A stretch of DNA of 64,000 bases from Acidimicrobiales bacterium (GTDB lineage: Bacteria > Actinomycetota > Acidimicrobiia > Acidimicrobiales > Poriferisodalaceae): contig VYDH01000030.1 of the NCBI GenBank assembly GCA_009843525.1, positions 62,001-126,000 of the forward strand, in the 5' to 3' direction. Each line of letters starts with the position of its first letter. The first letter of the stretch is position 1. The position numbers were made by a program, and so were the translations under genes. Under the pieces are notes generated by a model. It was not told the DNA's origin, did not search any database, and saw nothing but the letters and a program-made list of their open reading frames with translations. Shown here one piece after another: positions 9,552 through 16,598 of this stretch.

Positions 9552-10477
9552 TCAACCACGCTGACCTCGATGCGCTGATCAGCCGGGCAGCCTTTCGTGA
9601 CTGGCAGAGCGGTCTCATCTACCAGGGGAAGCGGCACAAGAGCCAGTCCGAAGCCGATCAGACCGCCATCCGGCAGGACACAGGACGGCGTCAGCAGGTG
9701 CTGGTTGAGGCCTTAGCGCGTGGGCCGCACGCGGTTCGAGACTTCCTGTGCGACATGACCTCGAGCCCGGAAGCGGCCGCGCTGTTGACCCAGTTGCCCG
9801 CGTTGCCACGCCCGCTCACTGAGGCCGAGATGGCACAGACGACATTCCACGTGGACCGTGAGGTGTCGAGAGTCTTGGACGACTGGGGCATCACGCCGAT
9901 GCTCGCTGGTGAGTCCAGCTTCTGGGCTCTGTGCCACGCGCGCTGGATCGGCGACGAAATGTTCCCCGATGGTGTGACACGGGTCTTCGCTGGCGGCGAG
10001 AAGACGGCATCTGACACCGAGGCGATGACCCGGACGTTTCTGCGGCGGGTCTGTGGGCTGCCGGTAGAACGAGGGAACACCTCGGTCATCACCGATTGTC
10101 CGCTGTCGGCGGCGTGGTGGCGTTACCGACTCGCCGTCGAAGTCTCGGACACCTTGGTGAACGAAGGGGAGGTGCTGACGGTCGCGCAAGCGCACCGAGT
10201 GCTGCAGGGTTCGGTGGTCTGGGAAACATTCGTGCTGAACATGATCCGCAGGCTCGCTTCAGTCAACGCACCGAGAGCACGCGCAGCCGTCGTGTTGTCG
10301 CTGCACGAGTACTCCATGCGAAACGACGGTCGGACTGTTCCCCGGGAAGTCGTTTTCGACTGCATGCAGCGGACAGCGCAACTCGGCGATCGTTTCAGCT
10401 TCGCCCTCATCGACTGGGCGCCGCTCGCCGGGGCTGCGGCCGGAGCGCTCAACGGCGAGGCCCGAGGACCTGCGTAG
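9548..10477 (+). CDS. Hypothetical protein, cassette gene 4
   Basis: A 309-residue protein of unrecognised family, joined to gene 3 by an ATGA overlap. The composition is mostly helical with many Trp and Arg residues; the region VSDTLVNEGEVLTVAQAHRV may form a helix pair. I see no Walker, nuclease or zinc motif. About 95 nt separate it from the DUF262-HNH gene, which has its own ribosome binding site, so the cassette may be two translation units of one transcript. Confidence 0.72.
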   Translation: MINHADLDALISRAAFRDWQSGLIYQGKRHKSQSEADQTAIRQDTGRRQQVLVEALARGPHAVRDFLCDMTSSPEAAALLTQLPALPRPLTEAEMAQTTFHVDREVSRVLDDWGITPMLAGESSFWALCHARWIGDEMFPDGVTRVFAGGEKTASDTEAMTRTFLRRVCGLPVERGNTSVITDCPLSAAWWRYRLAVEVSDTLVNEGEVLTVAQAHRVLQGSVVWETFVLNMIRRLASVNAPRARAAVVLSLHEYSMRNDGRTVPREVVFDCMQRTAQLGDRFSFALIDWAPLAGAAAGALNGEARGPA

Positions 10478-10572
10478 AGGTCATGCGATGCACGTTGCTT
10501 GTCGGCGTCTCTCCATCACGGCTATTGCGCAGGGGCCCGCCCGCGGCATCGCCTGCCGGATCGAGGTGAACC

Positions 10573-12180
10573 ATGCCGTCAATTGCTGAGCTGCTGTTTG
10601 ACGCGGAGAAGGGTCAGATTCACATACCCGACTTTCAGCGACCATGGGTCTGGAACAGGGACAAAGTCCGCAAGTTGTTCACGTCGCTCTACCGGCGGTA
10701 TCCGGTTGGCGCGATGGTGTTCTGGCCCAATCGCACCAATGGCGACCAGCGTCACTCGCTGATAGACGGCCGCCAGCGGCTGACGGCGCTGTACCACGTG
10801 ATTCAGGGCCGACGAGCTCCTTGGATGAGGGAGACCCCCAACGAATTCGCCCAACCGCTGGGGTTCAACGTCGTCGATGAGGAGTTCGCCTACCTCAGCG
10901 ACAGATTCGCTGCTGATGAGCGCTGGGTGAACGTCTCAGATGCGTTCGTCGTCGCAGACTTTGTGGAGCGCTTTGACAGTGCGGCAGCGTCGTTGGCGTC
11001 GGGCGGGCGCGTCAGCCACGCAGCAGTTGTGCAGCGCATCGCGCGCTTGCAGGCGATCAAGGAGACGCGCATCAACAAGGAGATGCTGCCGGAGAATCTC
11101 GATATCGAGCGTGCCGTCGAGGTATTCGAGATCTTGAATCGCGCCGGCACACCGGTTCGTGAGGCCGATCTGGTAGTCGCCCGCCTCAGCTTGGTGTGGC
11201 CCGAAGTGCGCGAGTCTCTTGAGAAGACGATGGGCAGATGGGAGGACAGCGGCTTCCGCGTGCCGGCCGAGGCCGTGCTGCGCTGCCTGGCGGCTGTGGT
11301 AGCCGACACCGTCGACTACGGCGGACTCTATGGCACGAAGGGAAACCGGCGACCGTCACCGACCGCAAAACAGCTCGTTGCGGGCTTCGACCAACTCGTC
11401 GCCGCCACAGATGACGTTCTGACCAAGCTGCGGGGCAGGCTCGGACTATCGCAAGTGAAGCCCACCGTGCTGAATCGCGGCTACGTGCCCGTCGTGTATG
11501 CAGCGCAGCGCCACGCAGCCGGGAACCTCGACCAAGTCGATCTTGACGCCATGATCGGCTGGTGGCAGCTCAGCAACCTGCACAATCACTGGTCCAGCGA
11601 TGTGCGCAACCGGCTGGAGTACGCGGTCACTGCCCTGCGAGACGGCGCTGGGGCTGTGCAGCTCATCGAACTGCTGGGCAAGCCAGGCAGATCGCTCATG
11701 CTGACGCCGGTTGACTTCCTCACGAAGCGGAAGCCGTCCAGCGCCGAGTACCGGCTGCTGCTGACCATGACCAAGAGGTGCGGCGCAATGGACCTCCCCA
11801 GCGGGGAGTCGCTGTCATTCGACCACATTGGCGAGCATGTCGAACTCGAAGCCCATCACATCTTTCCGACTGCGTACTTGAAGAAACAGTCAGGAGTGCG
11901 TGAGGAGGAGATCGACCAACTGGCCAACATCGCGTTTATCACGAAGAAGAAGAACCTCAAGATCGGTTCGAAGTCACCGGCCGATTACCTCGGGGAACTG
12001 GCCGACCAGAACCTCGAGAATCTGCGCTCGCAGTGGATCCCGACGGATCCGGCATTGTGGCGCCCAAACGGCTACAGCAAGTTCCTCGAGCAGCGCAGCC
12101 GACTGCTGGCCGAACAGGCGAACGACTTCCTACGAGGACTGCTGGGCGACGAGGCCTGGGAGGCAGCGAAGAACCGCTGA
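10573..12180 (+). CDS. DUF262 protein with C-terminal HNH nuclease motif (SspE/GmrSD-like)
   Basis: A 535-residue protein starting at ATG 10573 behind GAGGTG. The N-terminal DUF262 signature is present: IPDFQRPWVW at 18-27 and DGRQRLTAL at 65-73. The C-terminal half carries an HNH-type core EAHHIFP near residue 426, then NIAFITKKKNLKIGSKSP and a YLGEL helix. DUF262 plus HNH (DUF1524-type) is the build of SspE, GmrSD and BrxU. In those proteins the DUF262 part senses DNA modification or uses NTP and the HNH part nicks or cuts DNA. Here it is the likely effector of the cassette begun at 5378. The substrate specificity is unknown. Confidence 0.85.
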   Translation: MPSIAELLFDAEKGQIHIPDFQRPWVWNRDKVRKLFTSLYRRYPVGAMVFWPNRTNGDQRHSLIDGRQRLTALYHVIQGRRAPWMRETPNEFAQPLGFNVVDEEFAYLSDRFAADERWVNVSDAFVVADFVERFDSAAASLASGGRVSHAAVVQRIARLQAIKETRINKEMLPENLDIERAVEVFEILNRAGTPVREADLVVARLSLVWPEVRESLEKTMGRWEDSGFRVPAEAVLRCLAAVVADTVDYGGLYGTKGNRRPSPTAKQLVAGFDQLVAATDDVLTKLRGRLGLSQVKPTVLNRGYVPVVYAAQRHAAGNLDQVDLDAMIGWWQLSNLHNHWSSDVRNRLEYAVTALRDGAGAVQLIELLGKPGRSLMLTPVDFLTKRKPSSAEYRLLLTMTKRCGAMDLPSGESLSFDHIGEHVELEAHHIFPTAYLKKQSGVREEEIDQLANIAFITKKKNLKIGSKSPADYLGELADQNLENLRSQWIPTDPALWRPNGYSKFLEQRSRLLAEQANDFLRGLLGDEAWEAAKNR

Positions 12181-12280
12181 GGTTCGACGCGGGGCGTGGC
12201 ACCTCGCGCGCGGGCTCAGATATGGTTGAGGCTCTCGGGCGATTGACGCAGAGTCCACCCCGGAGCAAGACCGGGTCGCT

Positions 12281-12362
12281 CGCAAAAATGGGAGATCCAG
12301 GTTGAAGTCCTGGCATCCCGGACGGGATGTAGCTCAACAACAGAGCGCCCATTTTCTTCGCG
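12281..12362 (+). ncRNA. Circularly permuted tRNA-like element (3' half before 5' half)
   Basis: Read in order, the sequence gives a tRNA 3' half and then a 5' half. First come an anticodon-stem 3' strand ATGGG (12288-12292) and a T arm CCAGG-TTGAAGT-CCTGG (12297-12313). Then comes acceptor strand CATCCCG (12314-12320), the two bases GA, and acceptor strand CGGGATG (12323-12329). T8-A9 follow, then D arm GCTC-AACAACA-GAGC (12332-12346), G26 and anticodon-stem 5' strand CCCAT (12348-12352). All four stems pair perfectly. As transcribed, the acceptor is capped by a tetraloop and the molecule is closed through an extended anticodon stem (AAAATGGG with CCCATTTT, plus CGC with GCG). G18G19 are AA and C56 is G, so the usual D-T loop contact is lost. 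No CCA is encoded. Confidence 0.7.
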
Positions 12363-12363
12363 T

Positions 12364-12420
12364 CCATGAGCCGTTGTGGACCGATGTTCGAGTCGAATCG
12401 TTCAAGGTCGTGGCTCATGG
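12364..12420 (+). ncRNA. Hairpin domain following the tRNA-like element
   Basis: Perfect 9-bp arms CCATGAGCC (12364-12372) and GGCTCATGG (12412-12420) enclose smaller nested pairings, including GACC/GGTC and TTCGA/TCGAA. Further on, GGTTCG/CGAACC and CCGGGA/TCCCGG form two more hairpins at about 12469-12498. The whole 342-nt gap (12181-12522) has no credible protein gene and looks like structured RNA. Confidence 0.5.
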
Positions 12421-12522
12421 GTACCTAGTGGGGTCTCGCCACACATCCTTCTTCGCAGAGAAGCGGTAGGTTCGGGCTAGCGAACCGGGAATCCCGGGGG
12501 CAGGCGGAGCCGGAGGACGAAC

Positions 12523-12771
12523 ATGGGTGCTGATCAAGAGCTCCTGCGTCGCATCAGCGCCAGGCCTGATGTCTTCGGCGGCAAGCCGATCGTTCGCGAC
12601 CTGCGTATCTCGGTGGAGCTGGTGTTGAGCTTGCTCGCGCAGGGCGTCGCGTCCGAGGACATCCTCGACGACTACCCCGACCTTGAGCGGGAGGACATTC
12701 TCGCTTGTACTGCGTACGCGCATGCAGTAATTGCGGGTGACACGCTGGCCACGGTCTCCGTGGCCGGATAG
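12523..12771 (+). CDS. DUF433 antitoxin
   Basis: An 82-residue protein with the DUF433 core: a short N-terminal segment, FGGKPIVRDLRISVELVLSL, and the second helical half DILDDYPDLEREDILA. DUF433 proteins are winged-helix antitoxins paired with DUF5615 PIN-like toxins, and exactly such a gene follows with a 1-nt overlap. The antitoxin probably also represses its own promoter, as in other type II systems. A similar pair occurs at 53855-54709. Confidence 0.85.
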   Translation: MGADQELLRRISARPDVFGGKPIVRDLRISVELVLSLLAQGVASEDILDDYPDLEREDILACTAYAHAVIAGDTLATVSVAG

Positions 12772-13118
12772 TGAATTTTCTGATTGACCGCTGCGCCGGC
12801 CGCCGCCTTGCTGAGTGGCTTCGTCGCGCTGGCCATGACGCTCTGGAAGCTCGCACGATTGGCCCCGATCCCGGCGACCGCGCTCTGCTGGAGTTGGCCG
12901 AGTCGCAGGGCCGGGTACTGGTGACGATCGACACCGACTTCGGCGAGCTCATCTGGGTGCATGATCTGCCGCACTCAGGGTTGGTGCGCTTGCCCGACGT
13001 TCCGGCTGAACGGCGCATCGCCATGATGGCCGAAGTCATCGAGAATCACGGCGCGGACTTGCAAGAACGAGCGGTGATCACTGTGCGAGGTGGCAGGATC
13101 AGGATTTCGCGGCCGTGA
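12771..13118 (+). CDS. DUF5615 PIN-like toxin
   Basis: A 115-residue protein beginning with GTG at 12771, overlapping the antitoxin stop by one base. MNFLIDRCAGRRLAEWL carries the first acidic residue of the PIN-like site, and VLVTIDTDFGELI carries the later Asp pair, as in DUF5615 proteins. The expected activity is RNA cleavage, neutralised by the upstream DUF433 protein. It is the last gene of the accessory block before ispD. Confidence 0.83.
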   Translation: MNFLIDRCAGRRLAEWLRRAGHDALEARTIGPDPGDRALLELAESQGRVLVTIDTDFGELIWVHDLPHSGLVRLPDVPAERRIAMMAEVIENHGADLQERAVITVRGGRIRISRP

Positions 13119-13206
13119 TCCATACGACCTCCGATTGAGCGTGGCCACCCCACCACCCCTCCGAAGCCCTCCTATTCCTGCGTCATCCGGAGGCCAGACT
13201 GGGCTG

Positions 13207-13893
13207 GTGGGGCGCTCGTGGGCTCTGGTGTTGGGTGCTGGGGCAGGGACGCGGTTTGGTGCGGGAGGTGATGGCGCGACCAAGGTGATGGCGGCGGTTG
13301 CTGGGCGGTCGATGGTCGCTTGGAGCGTCGAGGCGGCTCAGGCGGCGTGTGATGGAGTGACGCTTGTGGTGGCGTCGTCCATGGTCGATCAGTTCGGAGC
13401 GGGGCTCGATGCCGTCGTCGCGGGCGGTGAGACCCGGTCGGGGTCGGTGCGGGCTGGGCTGGAGACAGTTCCGGAGGATGTTGATGTCGTGGTGTGTCAC
13501 GACGCTGCGCGACCGGGGGCTTCTGCGGGGTTGTTTGCGGGCGTGATTGCTGCTGTGCGGGATGGGGCTGATGCTGCGGCGCCGGCGCTGCCGGTGAGCG
13601 ACACGCTGAAGCGGGTGCCGGAGTGGGATGACTCGGGGGGAGTCGTGGCGGAGACGGTGGATCGCTCGGGGCTCTTTGCCGTGCAGACACCGCAGGCATT
13701 TCGGCGGGAGGCTTTGGTGGCGGCGCATGCCGGCGAACCTGAGGCCACCGACGACGCGGCGCTGGTGGAGGCTGCGGGCGGCACTGTGGTCGCGGTACCG
13801 GGCGAGGCTGCGGCGCACAAGGTCACGACGACCGCGGACTTGGTCATCGTGGAGTCGCTGCTTCGTGGTCGCGCTCGCGATGGCGGGCTCTAG
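13207..13893 (+). CDS. ispD: 2-C-methyl-D-erythritol 4-phosphate cytidylyltransferase
   Basis: Third step of the MEP isoprenoid pathway (CTP plus MEP gives CDP-ME). The nucleotide-binding loop LGAGAGTRFG is at the N-terminus, with a downstream Lys (ATKVM), the motif VVAGGETRSGSVRAGL and CHDAARP. I chose GTG 13207, giving 228 residues, the usual IspD length; an open frame extends upstream to 13090 but overlaps the toxin gene and looks non-coding. ispF follows 11 nt later. Confidence 0.9.
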   Translation: MGRSWALVLGAGAGTRFGAGGDGATKVMAAVAGRSMVAWSVEAAQAACDGVTLVVASSMVDQFGAGLDAVVAGGETRSGSVRAGLETVPEDVDVVVCHDAARPGASAGLFAGVIAAVRDGADAAAPALPVSDTLKRVPEWDDSGGVVAETVDRSGLFAVQTPQAFRREALVAAHAGEPEATDDAALVEAAGGTVVAVPGEAAAHKVTTTADLVIVESLLRGRARDGGL

Positions 13894-13904
13894 CGTCAAC
13901 TGGC

Positions 13905-14447
13905 GTGAGTGCTGCTGACGGCGGGGCCGGGCCGGTGATGCGGGTGGGGCACGGGTATGACGCGCATCCGTTTGTCGATGGCACTGATGGCGGTGGGCGA
14001 ACGCTGGTGCTGGGCGGGGTCCGGTTTCCCGGTGAGCAGGCGCTGGAGGGTCATAGTGACGCCGATGTGGTGGCCCACGCAGTCATCGATGCGGTGCTGA
14101 GTGCGGCCGGCCTCGGCGACATTGGCGTGCATTTTCCCGACAGCGACGAGCGCTGGCGCGGTGCCGACAGCATCGAGATGCTGCAGCGAGTCTCGGCTCT
14201 GCTCGCCGAGGGCGGCTGGCAGTTGGCGAATGCCGATTGCACGGTCATCTGCGACCGGCCGATGATCGCCCCTCATCGCGATGAGATGCAGAAGCGGCTC
14301 AGCAGCGCGGCGGGCGGGCAGGTCACGGTCTGCGGCAAGCGCACCGAAGGATTGGGCAACTCCGAGGGGGTTGTAGCGCACGCCGTAGCGCTCTTGCTCG
14401 CCTCTGGTGAGCGGCTACCGACACAGACCGACGGCGGCGCTCGATGA
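13905..14447 (+). CDS. ispF: 2-C-methyl-D-erythritol 2,4-cyclodiphosphate synthase
   Basis: It cyclises CDP-ME 2-phosphate in the MEP pathway. The zinc site motif GHGYDAHPF is at the N-terminus, followed by GHSDADVVAHA, GDIGVHFPDSDERW and the closing TEGLGNSEG-type loop. GTG 13905 gives 180 residues; ATG 13938 gives 169, nearer the family norm, and is equally possible. The stop overlaps the rlmB start (ATGA). Adjacent ispD-ispF is the usual order. Confidence 0.93.
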   Translation: MSAADGGAGPVMRVGHGYDAHPFVDGTDGGGRTLVLGGVRFPGEQALEGHSDADVVAHAVIDAVLSAAGLGDIGVHFPDSDERWRGADSIEMLQRVSALLAEGGWQLANADCTVICDRPMIAPHRDEMQKRLSSAAGGQVTVCGKRTEGLGNSEGVVAHAVALLLASGERLPTQTDGGAR

Positions 14448-15370
14448 GCCGAGCCGGCGACGGGCGAAGGACGCGATCTGCGGATCGCGGGAGCCGAGGG
14501 CAGCAACGGCGAACCGGCTCTGGCAGCCGTCCTGGCGCCGGGCGGGGTCCCGCGAACCAATCGCAGTCTGAGCGGCAGCAGTCACGGCCACGAGGCTTGG
14601 GCGGCGATCACGTCGAGGGCCGGCAGGCCGTGCGCGAGCTGCTGCGGGCCGGCAAGCGCAAGGTGCACGAGGTGCTGATCTCCGAGGACGCACACTCGGC
14701 GGCCACCCTGGCCGAGATCGTCGACCTCGCCGGCGACCGGCGGGTGTCGGTGCGCGAGGTCACCCGCCGCAAGCTGGACGAGGCAGCGCTCACCGCCGCG
14801 CCGCAGGGCGTGATCGCCAAGGCCGCTGCCGTACAGCCCGTGCCGCTGGAAGAGCTGGCGAGACCTAAAGGGAACACGCTGCCGCTGGTCGTGGCGACCG
14901 ACGGCGTCACCGACCCGGGCAATCTCGGCGCCATCCTGCGCACGGCAGAGGTCGCCGGTGCCACCGGCGTTGTGCTCACCAGCCACCGTTCGGCGAACCT
15001 CACGCCGGCCGCGGCGAAGGCCGCCGCGGGTGCCATTGAGTACCTGCCGATCGCCTTGGTCGGCGGCTTGCCCGCTGCGCTCGCCAAGCTGCGCGATGCC
15101 GGTCTGTGGACCATCGGACTCGACGGTCACGCACCGGAGGGGCTCGAGTCGCTGCGGGTCGGCGACGAGCCGCTGGTACTGGTGCTGGGCGCCGAGGGAC
15201 GCGGCCTGTCGGCGCTGGTGGAGCGCCGCTGCGACCAGGTGGTGTCGATCCCGGTGCTCGGGCGCATCGAATCGCTCAATGTTGCTGCAGCGGCCGCCGT
15301 GGCCCTGTTCGACATCGCCCGCGCCCGCGCTGGCGACGGGAACACAGCCCGCGCCCGAAATACACCCTGA
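14444..15370 (+). CDS. rlmB: TrmH/SpoU-family 23S rRNA 2'-O-methyltransferase (RlmB-like)
   Basis: A 308-residue SPOUT methyltransferase. An Arg/Gly/Gln-rich disordered leader of about 50 residues precedes the substrate-binding domain (HVEGRQAVRELLRAGKRKV). The catalytic domain has the three SPOUT motifs: DPGNLGAILRTAEVAGATGV, VLVLGAEGRGLS and IPVLGRIESLNVAAAAAVAL, which together form the SAM-binding knot. By family it methylates the ribose of a 23S rRNA guanosine (G2251 in E. coli). It is coupled to ispF by a 4-nt overlap, and a tRNA gene follows. Confidence 0.9.
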   Translation: MSRAGDGRRTRSADRGSRGQQRRTGSGSRPGAGRGPANQSQSERQQSRPRGLGGDHVEGRQAVRELLRAGKRKVHEVLISEDAHSAATLAEIVDLAGDRRVSVREVTRRKLDEAALTAAPQGVIAKAAAVQPVPLEELARPKGNTLPLVVATDGVTDPGNLGAILRTAEVAGATGVVLTSHRSANLTPAAAKAAAGAIEYLPIALVGGLPAALAKLRDAGLWTIGLDGHAPEGLESLRVGDEPLVLVLGAEGRGLSALVERRCDQVVSIPVLGRIESLNVAAAAAVALFDIARARAGDGNTARARNTP

Positions 15371-15403
15371 AATCCGGGGCGCCGGCCATACGCTGGGACC
15401 GGC

Positions 15404-15476
15404 GCCCGAGTAGCTCAACGGCCAGAGCACCGCTCTTGTAAAGCGGGGGTTGTGGGTTCGATTCCCACCTCGGGCT
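15404..15476 (+). tRNA. tRNA-Thr (anticodon TGT)
   Basis: A complete 73-nt cloverleaf. Acceptor GCCCGAG pairs with CTCGGGC and the D arm is GCTC...GAGC. Anticodon stem CCGCT/AGCGG has loop CTTGTAA (anticodon TGT), and the T arm is GTGGG-TTCGATT-CCCAC. The discriminator is T, and CCA is not encoded. It lies on the plus strand after rlmB. Confidence 0.96.
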
Positions 15477-15503
15477 CAGCCGTGGCGGTCTCGGCGGGAG
15501 CGC

Positions 15504-16598
15504 TCAGAGCGTGATCACCAGGTTGCCGAAGTGCTCCTTGCGCACGAAGGCCTCTTGCGCCTCGCGTATGGCTTCGAGGGGATAAGTGCCGCCGAGCACC
15601 GGGCGGATCTCGCCGCGCTCGATGTAGCCGACCAGATCGGCGAACAACCCCGGCCCGTAGATCGTGGCGCCGTACAGCTCGAGGTCGTTGAGGTACAGCG
15701 TGCGCAGATCCAGCTCGACCATGGGACCGGCGATGGCTCCCGAGGTGACGTATCGCCCGCGGCCTGCCAGTGCGTCGAGCCAAGTCGCGACGGCGTCGCC
15801 GCCGACCACGTCAGCGACTGCGTCGAACGGGCCGCCGTTGGCTTCGACCGCCGCGGCAACATCGTGCTCAGGACCCTGTCGTGGCACTACCACGTCAGCG
15901 CCGAGCTCCAGCACCTGCGCCACCTTGGAAGCCCCGGCCACGGCCACCACCCGTGCACCTCGCCGGTGGGCGAGCTGCACCAGGGCAGAACCCACCCCGC
16001 CGCTCGCACCGGGGACGGCAATGCTCTGGCCGGCACCCAGCCCAATGCGCTGGAGCATGTGCTCCGCCGTTGACGAGGCGCAGGCGAACGTCGCCAGCTC
16101 GGCGTCAGACAGATCGGATTCGACTGGGTACACGTTCACGGCTGGCACGGTGACGTACTCCGCGAAGCCGCCGTCCGCTTCGCTGCCGAGATAGCGCACC
16201 TTGCTGCGGTCAGTGGGGTCCGCGGGATCCTTGAGCCACGGTTCCACCATGACCCGCCGCCCCACGAGTGCCGTGTCGGCACGCTCGCCGGCGGCTACCA
16301 CTCGTCCCACCACATCAGCCCCTTGGATGCGGGGGAACTCCACGCCCCGGCCACCCCAGGTGGAATCTGCAGCATCGGCGTCCGCGTAGCCCTCGCCTGA
16401 GGTCGCCGCCGTCACCGACTTGCTGTACCAGGCGACCCGCGTATTGATGTCGGTGTTGTTGATGCCGCACGCCGCCACCTTGATGAGCACGTCATCGGGA
16501 CCGGGCACCGGCACCGGCACGTCGTCGCGCACCTCGATCATCTCCGGGCCGCCGTGGCCCATCAGCAGCGCCGCACGCATTGTCGCCGGAGTGCTCAT
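15504..16598 (-). CDS. NADPH:quinone reductase-like zinc-type alcohol dehydrogenase (MDR family)
   Basis: A 364-residue medium-chain dehydrogenase/reductase. The N-terminal GroES-like domain contains GPDDVLIKVAACGINNTD and IQGADVVGRVVAAG; the Rossmann domain has the NADP loop GASGGVGSALVQLA. The catalytic zinc ligands of true alcohol dehydrogenases are not evident, so a quinone-reductase-type activity is more likely. Its start overlaps the stop of the upstream flavoprotein gene by 4 nt, so they are cotranscribed and may share a pathway. Confidence 0.85.
   Translation of the reverse strand: MSTPATMRAALLMGHGGPEMIEVRDDVPVPVPGPDDVLIKVAACGINNTDINTRVAWYSKSVTAATSGEGYADADAADSTWGGRGVEFPRIQGADVVGRVVAAGERADTALVGRRVMVEPWLKDPADPTDRSKVRYLGSEADGGFAEYVTVPAVNVYPVESDLSDAELATFACASSTAEHMLQRIGLGAGQSIAVPGASGGVGSALVQLAHRRGARVVAVAGASKVAQVLELGADVVVPRQGPEHDVAAAVEANGGPFDAVADVVGGDAVATWLDALAGRGRYVTSGAIAGPMVELDLRTLYLNDLELYGATIYGPGLFADLVGYIERGEIRPVLGGTYPLEAIREAQEAFVRKEHFGNLVITL

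Larger units (their letters stand above)
5085..13118. mobile_element. Putative genomic island (candidate defence cassette, tRNA-like RNA, toxin-antitoxin)
   Basis: This block sits between the housekeeping clpC-lipoprotein pair and ispD-ispF-rlmB. Its genes are visibly less GC-biased at third codon positions than their neighbours (judged by eye). They are of accessory or defence type and include a toxin-antitoxin pair. No integrase or transposase was found, and I saw no direct repeats at the borders, so the mode of entry is unknown and the borders are approximate. Confidence 0.5.

Noticed and set aside
12281..12420. Permuted tmRNA
   Set aside because: No tag-peptide frame and no pseudoknots; instead there are full D and anticodon stems, which tmRNA lacks.
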